Source: JANNAV01 sp031384695
Lineage (GTDB): Bacteria > Pseudomonadota > Alphaproteobacteria > Rhodobacterales > Rhodobacteraceae
DNA length: 55,730 nucleotides
Direction: 5' to 3'
NCBI GenBank assembly: GCA_031384695.1
Contig: JANNAV010000166.1
Location: 1-55,730 of the forward strand
Below are positions 1-8,223 of the stretch, one piece after another. The position numbers and the translations under genes were made by a program. Within the stretch, counting starts at the first letter, position 1, and every line of letters begins with the position of its first letter. Under the pieces are notes generated by a model. That model was given only the letters and a program-made list of their open reading frames with translations, did no database searches and had not been told where the DNA came from.

Positions 1-99
1 CAAACAAAAACCTACAACCTACATTTTGGCAACGTGGGCTGTTGCCCAAAAACGGGGCACCCCTTTTCGCCCCCAACACGCTAGAAAGGTGGTTCTGTC

Positions 100-543
100 A
101 TGGCATTGATCATCCGCGCCGTAGCCGAGGCCGACCGCCCCGGCTGGGAGCCGCTTTATGCGGGCTACGCCGCGTTCTACAAGGTTGCCCAAACCCCGCA
201 GATGCGCGCCGTGGTCTGGCAGTGGTTGCACGACCGCAGCCATGGCACCGAGGGCCTTGTGGCCGAACTGGACGGCGATCTGATCGGCCTCGCGCATTTT
301 CGCGCCTTCGCGCGGCCGCTGTCGGCCAGCACCGGCGGCTATCTTGATGATCTTTTCGTCGATCCAGAAGCGCGCGGCTCGGGTGCCGCCGCCGCCCTGC
401 TCGCGGCGGTCAAAACCACAGGCACCACGCGCGGCTGGAGCGTTATCCGCTGGATCACCGCCGACGACAACTACCGCGCGCGCGGCCTTTACGACCGTGT
501 GGCCGAACGGACCAAATGGCTGACCTACGACATCAGGCTTTAA
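100..543 (+). CDS. GNAT family N-acetyltransferase
   Basis: A 147-residue single-domain acetyltransferase that would move an acetyl group from acetyl-CoA to an amine; the substrate cannot be told from sequence. The N-terminus (ALIIRAVAEADRPGWEPLY) is the usual beta1/alpha1 of GNAT enzymes. The acetyl-CoA pyrophosphate loop appears as DPEARGSGAAAALL (about residues 87-100, the R/Q-x-x-G-x-G/A type), followed by the common C-terminal pattern ADDNYRARGLYDRV. AAAGGTGG lies about 8 bases before the ATG at 100 and fixes the start. It reads alone; the next gene begins about 250 bases later. Family membership is clear, function is open. Confidence 0.9.
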   Translation: MALIIRAVAEADRPGWEPLYAGYAAFYKVAQTPQMRAVVWQWLHDRSHGTEGLVAELDGDLIGLAHFRAFARPLSASTGGYLDDLFVDPEARGSGAAAALLAAVKTTGTTRGWSVIRWITADDNYRARGLYDRVAERTKWLTYDIRL

Positions 544-735
544 GGCTTTCAGAGCCGCCCGACGGCGTCGTTACGGATACCCTACGCATCACCCGACGCA
601 AACCCTACACGCTGCGGCCGAAGATTTCGCGCCGATACCGGATGCGCGAAAGGTCACCTGGAGTATCCGTCTTGATCAACCCCCAACCCGGCGGATCAAT
701 GCCAAGTGTCTGCCGTGCCGATGACCAAAGCCTGA

Positions 736-775
736 TTGCCCCGGTCGCTGCCTTGTTATATGGTTGTGCAACAAG
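736..775 (+). promoter_or_regulatory. possible promoter/operator of the CocE-type hydrolase gene
   Basis: TTGCCC at 736-741 and TATATG at 757-762 could form a weak promoter, but the 15-base spacer is short. An inverted repeat CTTGTT (752-757) / AACAAG (770-775) overlaps the proposed -10 and sits just before the ribosome-binding site, the placement expected of a repressor site. This is inference from position and symmetry only. Confidence 0.25.
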
Positions 776-789
776 CGAAAGGCCGCGCC

Positions 790-2808
790 ATGACTGAAAT
801 CCAGACCGCCTTTCCCTTTGTAACCCGTTGTATTGAAAATATTTATATCCCGATGTCCGATGGCACCCGCCTCGCCGCCCGCCTGTGGTTGCCGCAGAAT
901 GCCGGGCCGGTGCCCGCCTTGCTTGAATATCTGCCTTACCGCAAACGCGATGGCACCCGCACCCGCGATGATGCGCTGCATGCCTATGTGGCGGGCCACG
1001 GTTATGCCTGCCTCAGGCTCGATATCCGCGGCTCGGGTGACAGCGAAGGCCTGATCGACGGCGAATATACCCAGCAAGAACAACAAGATGGCGTCGATGC
1101 GATTGCATGGATCGCGGCGCAAGGCTGGTGCGACGGGCAGGTGTCGATGATCGGTATCTCGTGGGGCGGCTTCAACGGATTGCAGATCGCAGCACTGCAA
1201 CCCCCGGCCCTGAAATCCATCATCACCCTGGGCTCCACCGATGATCGCTATGCCACCGATATCCACTGGATCGGCGGTTGCCTGTCGAAGGACAACTTTG
1301 ACTGGTCCTCCACCATGTTCGCCACCAACGACCTGCCCCCCGATCCCGCCGTCGCGGGCCCCCAATGGCGGGCGATGTGGCAGGCCCGGCTGGAGCATAA
1401 CCGCCCCTGGATCACCGAATGGCTGCACCATCAGCGCCGCGATGCGTTCTGGCAGCAAGGCTCTGTTTGTGAAGACTTTTCTGCCATCAAGATCCCTGTT
1501 TATGCCGTCTCCGGCTGGGCCGACAACTATTCGGAATCGATCCCCCGCCTGCTTGCGGGCCTCAGCTCTCCCCGGCTTGGGCTGATCGGCCCATGGGCGC
1601 ATTCCTACCCCTATGATGTGACGGTCGGGCCTGCCATCGGCTGGTTGCAGGAACTGGTGCGCTGGCTTGATCACTGGACCAAGGGGCTTGACACCGGCAT
1701 GATGGATCAACCGATGCTGCGGGTCTGGATGCAGGAGCATGTACCACCGCAAACCTGCTATCACAGCCGTCCGGGGCGCTGGGTGGCCGAGGCGGAATGG
1801 CCGTCGCCCCGCATTCAGCCGTATCAACTGCACCTGAACCCCGGCCAAACCCTGTCGCCGCAGCCCTGCGCGCCCGAACCGCTCCGCATCTGTTCGCCAC
1901 TATGGGTGGGGCTTGGGGCGGGCGAGGTGGGCCGCTATGGTGGTGATGCCGAGTGGCCCGGCGATCAGCGCGAGGATGACGGCGGCGCGCTGGTGTTCCT
2001 GACCGCCCCCTTGCCGGAGCGCCTTGAGATCCTCGGCGCGCCAAAAGTGCAGATCACCTTCACCTCCGACAAACCGCAGGCGCTGATCTGTGCGCGGCTG
2101 AACGATGTGGCCCCGGATGGCCGTTCTGCCCGGGTGACGGTTGGCCTTCTGAACCTGACCCACCGCGACAGCCATGCACATCCTACCCCCCTTGTTCCGG
2201 GCACCGAATACACCGCCATCATCGAGATGGACGATATCGCCCATGCCTTTCCCGCCGGGCACCGGATTGCGGTATCGCTTTCCACCAGCTATTGGCCGAT
2301 TGCGTGGCCCTCGCCCGATCTTGCCACCCTGACGCTGACGCTTGGGGCAAGCACCCTGACCCTGCCGGTGCGCCCTGAAAACCCCGCCGATGCCGCCTTG
2401 CCGCCATTCGGCCCGCCGGTGTCGGCGGCAAACACCCCCTCCACCTACCTTGCCGCCGAAAACCCCACCCAGCGGCGCGTCACGCGCGATCTGCTGTCAG
2501 GCAAGATGACAGTGGATTTCCCGCGCTGGACCTATGCCAAAAACCTGCCCGATATCGCACAGACCCAACGCTCCCAAGGGCTTGTGCGCTTTGAGATCAC
2601 TGATGGCGCGCCACTTTCCGCCAGATCGACCACCGATTACCGGATGGAACTGCAGTTCCCCGAGACCACAATCGCGCATCACAGTTGGGGCACGCTCAGC
2701 TGTGATGCCACCCATTTCATCGTCGAAATGGATCTGGAAGTGTCCGAAAACGGCACCACTTTTTTCACGCGCCACTGGCATGAGAAAATCCCGCGCGACA
2801 TGATGTAG
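790..2808 (+). CDS. CocE/NonD family serine hydrolase (S15-type peptidase/esterase)
   Basis: A 672-residue alpha/beta hydrolase of the cocaine-esterase / X-Pro dipeptidyl-peptidase type, which hydrolyses acyl esters or amides. The N-terminal half starts with SDGTRLAARLWLP and LEYLPYRKRDGTRTRD, typical of the family; the nucleophile elbow is GISWGGFNG with serine as nucleophile, and ASGWADNYS plus IGPWAHSYP hold the Asp and His regions. The C-terminal third (from about residue 400) is the jelly-roll X-Pro_dipept_C domain. The ATG at 790 was chosen because the family start MTEIQTAFPFVTR follows it and GCGAAAGG precedes it. There is no signal peptide, so it is probably cytoplasmic. The gene converges on the enolase-superfamily gene with a 15-base gap. 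The natural substrate is unknown. Confidence 0.9.
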   Translation: MTEIQTAFPFVTRCIENIYIPMSDGTRLAARLWLPQNAGPVPALLEYLPYRKRDGTRTRDDALHAYVAGHGYACLRLDIRGSGDSEGLIDGEYTQQEQQDGVDAIAWIAAQGWCDGQVSMIGISWGGFNGLQIAALQPPALKSIITLGSTDDRYATDIHWIGGCLSKDNFDWSSTMFATNDLPPDPAVAGPQWRAMWQARLEHNRPWITEWLHHQRRDAFWQQGSVCEDFSAIKIPVYAVSGWADNYSESIPRLLAGLSSPRLGLIGPWAHSYPYDVTVGPAIGWLQELVRWLDHWTKGLDTGMMDQPMLRVWMQEHVPPQTCYHSRPGRWVAEAEWPSPRIQPYQLHLNPGQTLSPQPCAPEPLRICSPLWVGLGAGEVGRYGGDAEWPGDQREDDGGALVFLTAPLPERLEILGAPKVQITFTSDKPQALICARLNDVAPDGRSARVTVGLLNLTHRDSHAHPTPLVPGTEYTAIIEMDDIAHAFPAGHRIAVSLSTSYWPIAWPSPDLATLTLTLGASTLTLPVRPENPADAALPPFGPPVSAANTPSTYLAAENPTQRRVTRDLLSGKMTVDFPRWTYAKNLPDIAQTQRSQGLVRFEITDGAPLSARSTTDYRMELQFPETTIAHHSWGTLSCDATHFIVEMDLEVSENGTTFFTRHWHEKIPRDMM

Positions 2809-2823
2809 GGCGCGGGCCCCGCC

Positions 2824-4065
2824 TCAGGTTTTCGGCGTGGACGGCGCGCCGCCTTCAAACTTGTTGCCGTTCAGGTAATCGCAGGGCGCCTCCTGCATTT
2901 GCAAGTGCAGGGCGTTGCCGGTGTAGGGGTGGGCACGCGCCACGTCCTCGTCAAACTCGATCCCAAGGCCGGGGGCCTCGGGCGGCAGGATATAGCCGTT
3001 CTCCCATTTGATGGTGTTCCTGATCAGCTTCAGGTGAAAAGAGCCCCCGGTTTCAATGGTTTCCGCGATCAGCAGGTTCGGGATCGAGGCTGCGAAATGC
3101 ACGTTCGCCGCCCATTCCACCGGGCCCGCATAAAGGTGCGGTGCCATTTCGGCGTTGTAAATCTCGGCGATGGCCGCAATTTTCTTGGCCTCCATTATGC
3201 CCCCCACCCGGCCCAGCGCCGGTTGCAGGATCTTGACCCCACCAGCGCGCAACAGGGTGCCAAACTCGGCCTTGGTGGTTAACCGCTCGCCCGTGGCCAG
3301 CGGCACGCTGACATGCCGCGCGATCTCGGCGAATTCCAGCAGGTTGTCGGGCGGACACGGCTCTTCGTACCAAAGCGGGTTGTAGGGTTCCAGCGCCTTG
3401 CCCATGCGGATGGCACCGGGGGTGGTGAACTGGCCATGGGTGCCGAACAGCAGGTCGGCGCGGTCGCCGATGGCGGCACGGATGGCTTTGCAGAACGCGA
3501 CCGAGCGGGTGATGTCGGACATCGCAGGCTCGTGCCCGCCGCGGATGGTGTAGGGGCCGGCGGGATCGAACTTTACCGCCGTAAAGCCCATGTTGACAAA
3601 GCGCAGGGCGGCTTCGGCGGCGGCATCGGGATCAACCCAGAATTCGGCGGATTCGCGGCCCGGTTCGGGATAAAGATAGGTGTAGGAGCGTATACGCTCG
3701 TTCATCTTGCCGCCCAGCAGGGCGTAAACCGGGCGATTGCGGGCCTTGCCAAGGATATCCCAGCAGGCAATCTCCAGCCCCGAAAACGCCCCCATCACCG
3801 TCAGATCGGGGCGCTGCGTGAACCCCGAGGAATAGGCGCGACGGAACATCAGCTCGATATTCTCGGGGTTTTCGCCTTGCATGTGGCGCTCGAACACATC
3901 CTCGATCACGGCGCGCATGGCTTTGGGGCCGACGGTGGAGGCATAGCATTCGCCGTAGCCGACAATGCCGTTATCGGTGGTCAGCTTGGTGAAAATCCAA
4001 TAGCGCCCGCCCCAGCCCGGGGCCGGCGGGGCGACCACGAAAATCTCAAGATCCTTCAGTTTCAT
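2824..4065 (-). CDS. mandelate racemase/muconate lactonizing enzyme family protein (enolase superfamily)
   Basis: A 413-residue enolase-superfamily protein: an N-terminal capping domain (residues 1-125) and a TIM barrel. Sugar-acid dehydratases and cycloisomerases belong here. AVKFDPAG (K165) is on the second barrel strand, LWYEEP (E234/E235) and ATGER (E260) supply metal ligands, and APHLYAGP (H310) carries the general-base histidine. By eye against DgoD-like relatives, the usual first metal Asp is Gly208 in FGTHGQ and the Asp partner of the catalytic His is Ala283 in QPALGRVGG. The active site is therefore not canonical and its reaction should not be copied from a neighbour. It ends a leftward group with the Tet-type exporter and a PcaD-like hydrolase, suggesting breakdown of a carboxylated or aromatic compound. 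Confidence 0.85.
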   Translation of the reverse strand: MKLKDLEIFVVAPPAPGWGGRYWIFTKLTTDNGIVGYGECYASTVGPKAMRAVIEDVFERHMQGENPENIELMFRRAYSSGFTQRPDLTVMGAFSGLEIACWDILGKARNRPVYALLGGKMNERIRSYTYLYPEPGRESAEFWVDPDAAAEAALRFVNMGFTAVKFDPAGPYTIRGGHEPAMSDITRSVAFCKAIRAAIGDRADLLFGTHGQFTTPGAIRMGKALEPYNPLWYEEPCPPDNLLEFAEIARHVSVPLATGERLTTKAEFGTLLRAGGVKILQPALGRVGGIMEAKKIAAIAEIYNAEMAPHLYAGPVEWAANVHFAASIPNLLIAETIETGGSFHLKLIRNTIKWENGYILPPEAPGLGIEFDEDVARAHPYTGNALHLQMQEAPCDYLNGNKFEGGAPSTPKT

Positions 4066-4102
4066 GCTTCGCCCCTTTGCCGAGATTGGCGCAGGCTACC
4101 GC

Positions 4103-5320
4103 TCAGGGCCGCACCGCATCGCGCGTTCCCGCGACAAAGAGTATCACGGCACCGACCATCAATGTCGCGGAAAGCAGAAATGGTGCGCCGGGCAGATAGA
4201 TCGGCGCGCCGGGGGCGGTGAAAAAGCCGAAGATCACCGTCATCACCAAGGGTGCAAGGATGGTGGCCAGCGCGTTGAGCGCGGCGTTGATGCCCTGCAA
4301 TTCGCCCTGTTGATTTTCGGGGGTAGCCCGGCTCATCATGCCTTGCAACGCGGGCCCGGTCACGCCGCCCAATGCGGCCACCGGGGTGAAGACAAGCGCC
4401 CAGAAGCCCGAAGTGGCCAGCCCGTAAAAGCCGTAAGTGGCGGTTTCAACCACCATGCCCGCCGCCGCCGTCTGCCGTTCGCCGTAACGGCGGATCATCG
4501 GGGCAACCATGGTGGCCTGCACCACCGCCATGCACAAACCGAACGTCGCAAGGGCAATTCCGATCCATTTCGCATCCCATCCGAAGGATTCCTTGCTGTA
4601 ATACGACCAGACGGCGGGCCAGACGTTGAAGGTGAGGGCGTAGACAAAGCTGACGGCCAGCAGGATTTTCAGGCCTGGCAGCCTGCGGATGGCGGCCAGC
4701 GAGGCCAGCGGGTTGGCGCGGGCAAGGGTGAAGGGGCGGCGGTTCTGCGGCGCAAGGCTTTCGGGCATCACCGCAAGGCCGAACAGGAAATTCGCGGCCG
4801 CAAGCCCTGCTGCCACCCAGAACGGCGCGCGCGGATCAATGCCCGCCACCAGCCCCCCGATCAGCGGCCCCGCGACAAAGCCCATCCCGAAGGCGGCACC
4901 GATCAGGCCAAAGCGGCTGGCGCGCTGATCGGGGTTTGATATATCGGCGACATAGGCGTTGGCGGTGGAATGGGTGGCCGAGGTGATCCCCGACACCAGC
5001 CGCGCCAGCAGCAGAATGGCAAAACTATGCGCCAGCGCCATCACCACATAATCCACCGCCATCAGCGCCAAAGACACCAGCAGCACCGGGCGGCGGCCAT
5101 AACTGTCCGACAGATTGCCCACCAGCGGGCCGCACAGAAACTGCATCACCGCAAAAGACGCGGCCAGCACCCCGCCCCAGAACGCGGCCTCGCTCAGGCT
5201 GCCCCCCATCACGTCCAGCATCAGGTCGGGCATCACCGGAAAGATCAGCCCGATACCGATGGCATCAAGCGCCACGGTCAGCAACACGAAGGTCAGCGCA
5301 AGGTTCGGGCGGGGGGGCAT
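4103..5320 (-). CDS. TCR/Tet-type MFS transporter
   Basis: A 405-residue, 12-helix major facilitator of the drug:H+ antiporter-1 (TetA-like) group. The first segment reads LTFVLLTVALDAIGIGLIFPVMPDL, with the family-typical D-x-x-G-x-G-x-x-x-P pattern. GNLSDSYGRRPVLL is loop 2-3 motif A (GxLSDrfGRRPvLL), and GFVAGPLIGG is antiporter motif C in helix 5. The start at 5320 is the first Met before helix 1. It lies 18 bases downstream of the hydrolase at 5338 and is co-directional with the enolase-superfamily gene, so one transcript is likely. Real tetracycline resistance is not implied; many Rhodobacteraceae relatives export unknown compounds. Confidence 0.9.
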   Translation of the reverse strand: MPPRPNLALTFVLLTVALDAIGIGLIFPVMPDLMLDVMGGSLSEAAFWGGVLAASFAVMQFLCGPLVGNLSDSYGRRPVLLVSLALMAVDYVVMALAHSFAILLLARLVSGITSATHSTANAYVADISNPDQRASRFGLIGAAFGMGFVAGPLIGGLVAGIDPRAPFWVAAGLAAANFLFGLAVMPESLAPQNRRPFTLARANPLASLAAIRRLPGLKILLAVSFVYALTFNVWPAVWSYYSKESFGWDAKWIGIALATFGLCMAVVQATMVAPMIRRYGERQTAAAGMVVETATYGFYGLATSGFWALVFTPVAALGGVTGPALQGMMSRATPENQQGELQGINAALNALATILAPLVMTVIFGFFTAPGAPIYLPGAPFLLSATLMVGAVILFVAGTRDAVRP

Positions 5321-5337
5321 GGCAGGCTTTCAGGGGT

Positions 5338-6126
5338 TCAGAGGTGGCCGATATCGCGCAGAAATCCGGTCAACAAGGCCGCGTATTCGGCGGGTTTTTC
5401 CACCATCGGCAAATGCCCTGCCCCACGCATCAAGGCAAAGCGGCTGCCCCGGATCAGATCGGCGGTTTCGCGCACAAGGTCGGGCGGCGTGCTCGCGTCA
5501 TTGGCTCCGGCGATGGCAAGGGTGGGCAGGGTCAGGCCGGCGGTGGAGGTGTAGAAATCGGTGCCGGAAATAGCGCCGGCACATCCGATCCAGCCTTGCG
5601 GGTTGGTGTCGGTCAGCATGGCGCGCAGACGGGGCATGCCCGGAACGCTGCGCCAGCGCGGGCCCAGCATCCGCTCCATCGCACCATCGGCATAAGGTTC
5701 CAGCCCACTGCGCGCCACCTCGGCAATGCGCGCGCCCCAGATCTCGGGGGTGCCGATGCGGGCTGCGGTGTTGGAAAGCACCATGGCGCGCACCAGATCA
5801 AGCCGCTTGACCGCCAGCCCCTGCGCCACCATGCCCCCCATGGAAACCCCCACCACCACCGCATCTTTCAGGCCGAAATGCACCATCAACCGCTCGGCGT
5901 CGCGCACCAGCGCGCCCATCGCATAGGGTGGCGCCGAGGTATCCGAAACCCCATGCCCCCGCGCGTCAAACCGCAAGACACGCAGGGTTTGCGGCAGATG
6001 CGGCAACACCTCGTCCCAGAGCGTCAGGTTGGTGCCAAGGGCGTGCAGCAACACCAGAGGCGGGCCGGACGCCGGGCCTTCGATCAGCGCATTCAGGCGG
6101 ATGTCATCAAGATAGATCAGCGGCAT
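5338..6126 (-). CDS. alpha/beta hydrolase, 3-oxoadipate enol-lactonase-like
   Basis: A 262-residue alpha/beta-hydrolase resembling PcaD. It has the oxyanion segment LLHALGTNLTLWD, the FDARGHGVSD strand, the nucleophile elbow GVSMGG (Ser about residue 95), the acid region GANDASTPPD and the catalytic His in GAGHLPMVEKP. PcaD opens 3-oxoadipate enol-lactone in the beta-ketoadipate pathway, but no other pca gene is present here, so only the class is certain. The enzyme heads the leftward set containing the exporter and the enolase-superfamily protein; muconate cycloisomerases are members of that superfamily, which makes a lactone-processing pathway plausible. The 125 bases upstream probably carry the promoter. 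Confidence 0.85.
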   Translation of the reverse strand: MPLIYLDDIRLNALIEGPASGPPLVLLHALGTNLTLWDEVLPHLPQTLRVLRFDARGHGVSDTSAPPYAMGALVRDAERLMVHFGLKDAVVVGVSMGGMVAQGLAVKRLDLVRAMVLSNTAARIGTPEIWGARIAEVARSGLEPYADGAMERMLGPRWRSVPGMPRLRAMLTDTNPQGWIGCAGAISGTDFYTSTAGLTLPTLAIAGANDASTPPDLVRETADLIRGSRFALMRGAGHLPMVEKPAEYAALLTGFLRDIGHL

Positions 6127-6251
6127 TGTTCGATTCCGGCAAGGGGGTGAAATGGCAGATTACAGTGATTTCGGTTCTTTGATGGCGGCTTCGTGGAAAA
6201 CATTCAACGTCTGCATGAACCCCGTAAAAGCCCGGAATGTTCGATTTTACC

Positions 6252-7217
6252 CTATGCCGGAAACCGCCCCAGCGCTTCGGCGAAAAGCGCGGGGTCCACG
6301 TTGCCGCCCGACGCGGTGCAGATCACGCAATCCGGCAGATCATCGCGAAACAGGCTCGCGGCCAGCGCCACCGCCCCGCCCGGCTCCAGCACGATCCGCA
6401 GATGCGCAAAGGCCAGCGCCATCGCCCGCAGCGCCTGGTCATCCGACACCACCAGCCCCGGCCCGCAAAGGCGTTTCAGGATCGGAAAGGTAAGATTGCC
6501 CGGCTGCGGCGTGACGATGGCATCACAAATCGAGCCTGCAGGGTTGGCATTACGCTCGATCCGGCCAGACGCGAGAGAACGGGCGACGTCATCAAAGCCC
6601 GCAGGCTCGGCCGGGCGAACGCGGAAAGCTGGCGCGCGTGCCTCAAGCGCCAAAGCAATCCCCGAGGTCAGTCCACCACCGCCACAGCAAGTAATCACGG
6701 TGGCGTCTTTGATCCCAGCCTCAGCCGCCTGCTCGGCAATCTCAAGGCCGACACTGCCCTGACCTGCGATCACCTGTGCATCATCATAGGGCCGGATCAG
6801 GGTCAGGCCCCGCGCGGCGGCCAATCGGTCACCAATGGCGTCGCGGTCATCGGTTGCGCGGTTATAAAGCACCACTTCTGCGCCATAGGAGCGGGTGTTG
6901 TCGATCTTTACTGCCGGGGCATCGGACGGCATGACGATCACGGCAGGCAACCCGTGCATCCGCGCCGCAAGTGCCACCCCTTGCGCGTGATTGCCCGACG
7001 AAAAGGCAATCACACCGCGCGCACCGGGTGGCAGGGCCGACACCGCCGACCAGCCGCCGCGAAACTTGAAGCTGCCGGTCCATTGCAGGCATTCGGCTTT
7101 GACGAAAACCCGCCTTCCCGCGATGCGGTCCAACAGGGGCGCGTTCAACAGCGGTGTGCGGCGCGCATGGCCGTGCAAGCGCAGGGCCGCCGCCTCGATC
7201 AGGGCGATACTGGTCAT
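6252..7217 (-). CDS. threonine/serine dehydratase (PLP-dependent)
   Basis: A 321-residue fold-type II PLP enzyme that deaminates L-threonine or L-serine to the 2-oxoacid. The PLP lysine is in SFKFRGGWSA, followed by the SSGNHAQGVALAA loop, VMPSDAP, and the phosphate-binding glycine loop TCCGGGGLTSG. The length matches the catabolic, ACT-less form (about 320 residues) rather than biosynthetic IlvA. Its ATG overlaps the stop of the upstream hydrolase by 4 bases (7214-7217), so the two are probably translationally coupled. Serine racemase is the main alternative, since the same fold and motifs occur there. Confidence 0.88.
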   Translation of the reverse strand: MTSIALIEAAALRLHGHARRTPLLNAPLLDRIAGRRVFVKAECLQWTGSFKFRGGWSAVSALPPGARGVIAFSSGNHAQGVALAARMHGLPAVIVMPSDAPAVKIDNTRSYGAEVVLYNRATDDRDAIGDRLAAARGLTLIRPYDDAQVIAGQGSVGLEIAEQAAEAGIKDATVITCCGGGGLTSGIALALEARAPAFRVRPAEPAGFDDVARSLASGRIERNANPAGSICDAIVTPQPGNLTFPILKRLCGPGLVVSDDQALRAMALAFAHLRIVLEPGGAVALAASLFRDDLPDCVICTASGGNVDPALFAEALGRFPA

Positions 7218-8044
7218 AGCAATTTCAGGAATGCGCGGACAAGGGTTATGCTTTCCGGCTCGTCCAGAAACGGGATATGGGCACGATCAGGCACTTCGGC
7301 AAACAGCATGTCGGGGCGGCGTTTGCGCATTTCGGCAGCAGCCGTGGGCGACAGCAGATCGGAGTTTGCCCCCCGGATCAGGGCCAGCGGCAGCCCCGCG
7401 CAGGCGTCAAACAGCGGCCAGAGATCGCCGGCGGGCGAGGCCATCGCCGCAAGAAATGCCTCGCGCAGTGCCGGATCATAGGTGATTTGCAGGCCGTTTG
7501 CGCCTTGGTTGGTGTGGCGCTGCGCCTCGGCCAGCCAGCGGGCGGCGGGTACATTGGCAAAGCCGGGCATTGCGGCAAGGCGAAGGGCGTGTTCGGCTTG
7601 GGTTTTGGCGGCAGGATTGCGCCCCAGATAATCGTTGATCTGCTCCAGCCCGCCGCGCTCAAGCCGGGGGCCGATGTCATTCAGGCAAAGACCAAGCAGG
7701 CGGTCTTTGGCCGTGGCCGCCAGCACCATGCCGATGATCCCGCCCCGCGACGTGCCAAGGATCGCAGCCCGCGCAACACCCAGATGATCCAACAGCGCCA
7801 GCGCATCTTTTGCCTCTTGCGGCACAGTATAGCTGGCGGCACCGGTCCACTGGCTTGCGCCCCTGCCCCGGTAATCCATGCGGATCAGCCGCAGGGGCGG
7901 CAGGTGCGGCGCCAGATAATCAAAGTCGCGCGCGGTGCGCGTCAGGCCCGCGAGGCACAAAAGCGGCGTGCCGTTGCCCTCATCGGAATAGGCAATGCGT
8001 GCGCCATCGGGGGTGATGAAGGTCTGGAGGGGCGGTTCGGTCAT
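7214..8044 (-). CDS. alpha/beta fold hydrolase
   Basis: A 276-residue alpha/beta hydrolase. Recognisable parts are FITPDGARIAYSDEG at the start, LCLAGLTRTARDFDYLAPHL, the arginine-rich MDYRGRGASQW strand, the nucleophile elbow GTSRGGIIG (Ser; a Gly-x-Ser-x-Gly form), ALIRGANSDLLS for the acid and DRAHIPFLDEP for the histidine. The Met at 8044 begins the conserved domain; the open frame runs further upstream but that stretch is Arg/Ala-rich and unlike protein. The stop overlaps the dehydratase ATG. It is transcribed away from the ABC exporter, whose gene begins 180 bases upstream. The substrate is not predictable. Confidence 0.85.
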   Translation of the reverse strand: MTEPPLQTFITPDGARIAYSDEGNGTPLLCLAGLTRTARDFDYLAPHLPPLRLIRMDYRGRGASQWTGAASYTVPQEAKDALALLDHLGVARAAILGTSRGGIIGMVLAATAKDRLLGLCLNDIGPRLERGGLEQINDYLGRNPAAKTQAEHALRLAAMPGFANVPAARWLAEAQRHTNQGANGLQITYDPALREAFLAAMASPAGDLWPLFDACAGLPLALIRGANSDLLSPTAAAEMRKRRPDMLFAEVPDRAHIPFLDEPESITLVRAFLKLL

Positions 8045-8223
8045 CAGTGCGGCACCAGTTCGGGATTTGCGGCGAAGACATGCACGGCGGGCGGGGTAGG
8101 CTGCCGCGCGTGAATTGGTCGCACAAGACGCAGGCGGGCGAAAGGGGGTGCGGTATTGCGGCGCTTGCAGCGCGCGCGGCACAGGCATACATCGCGGCAG
8201 GGCTATCAGGGCGGACCAAGCAC

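Noticed and set aside
4103..5320. Annotating the TetA-like MFS gene as tetracycline resistance.
   Set aside because: The family motifs only show a drug:H+ antiporter-1 type carrier; its neighbours are catabolic enzymes and no TetR regulator is adjacent.
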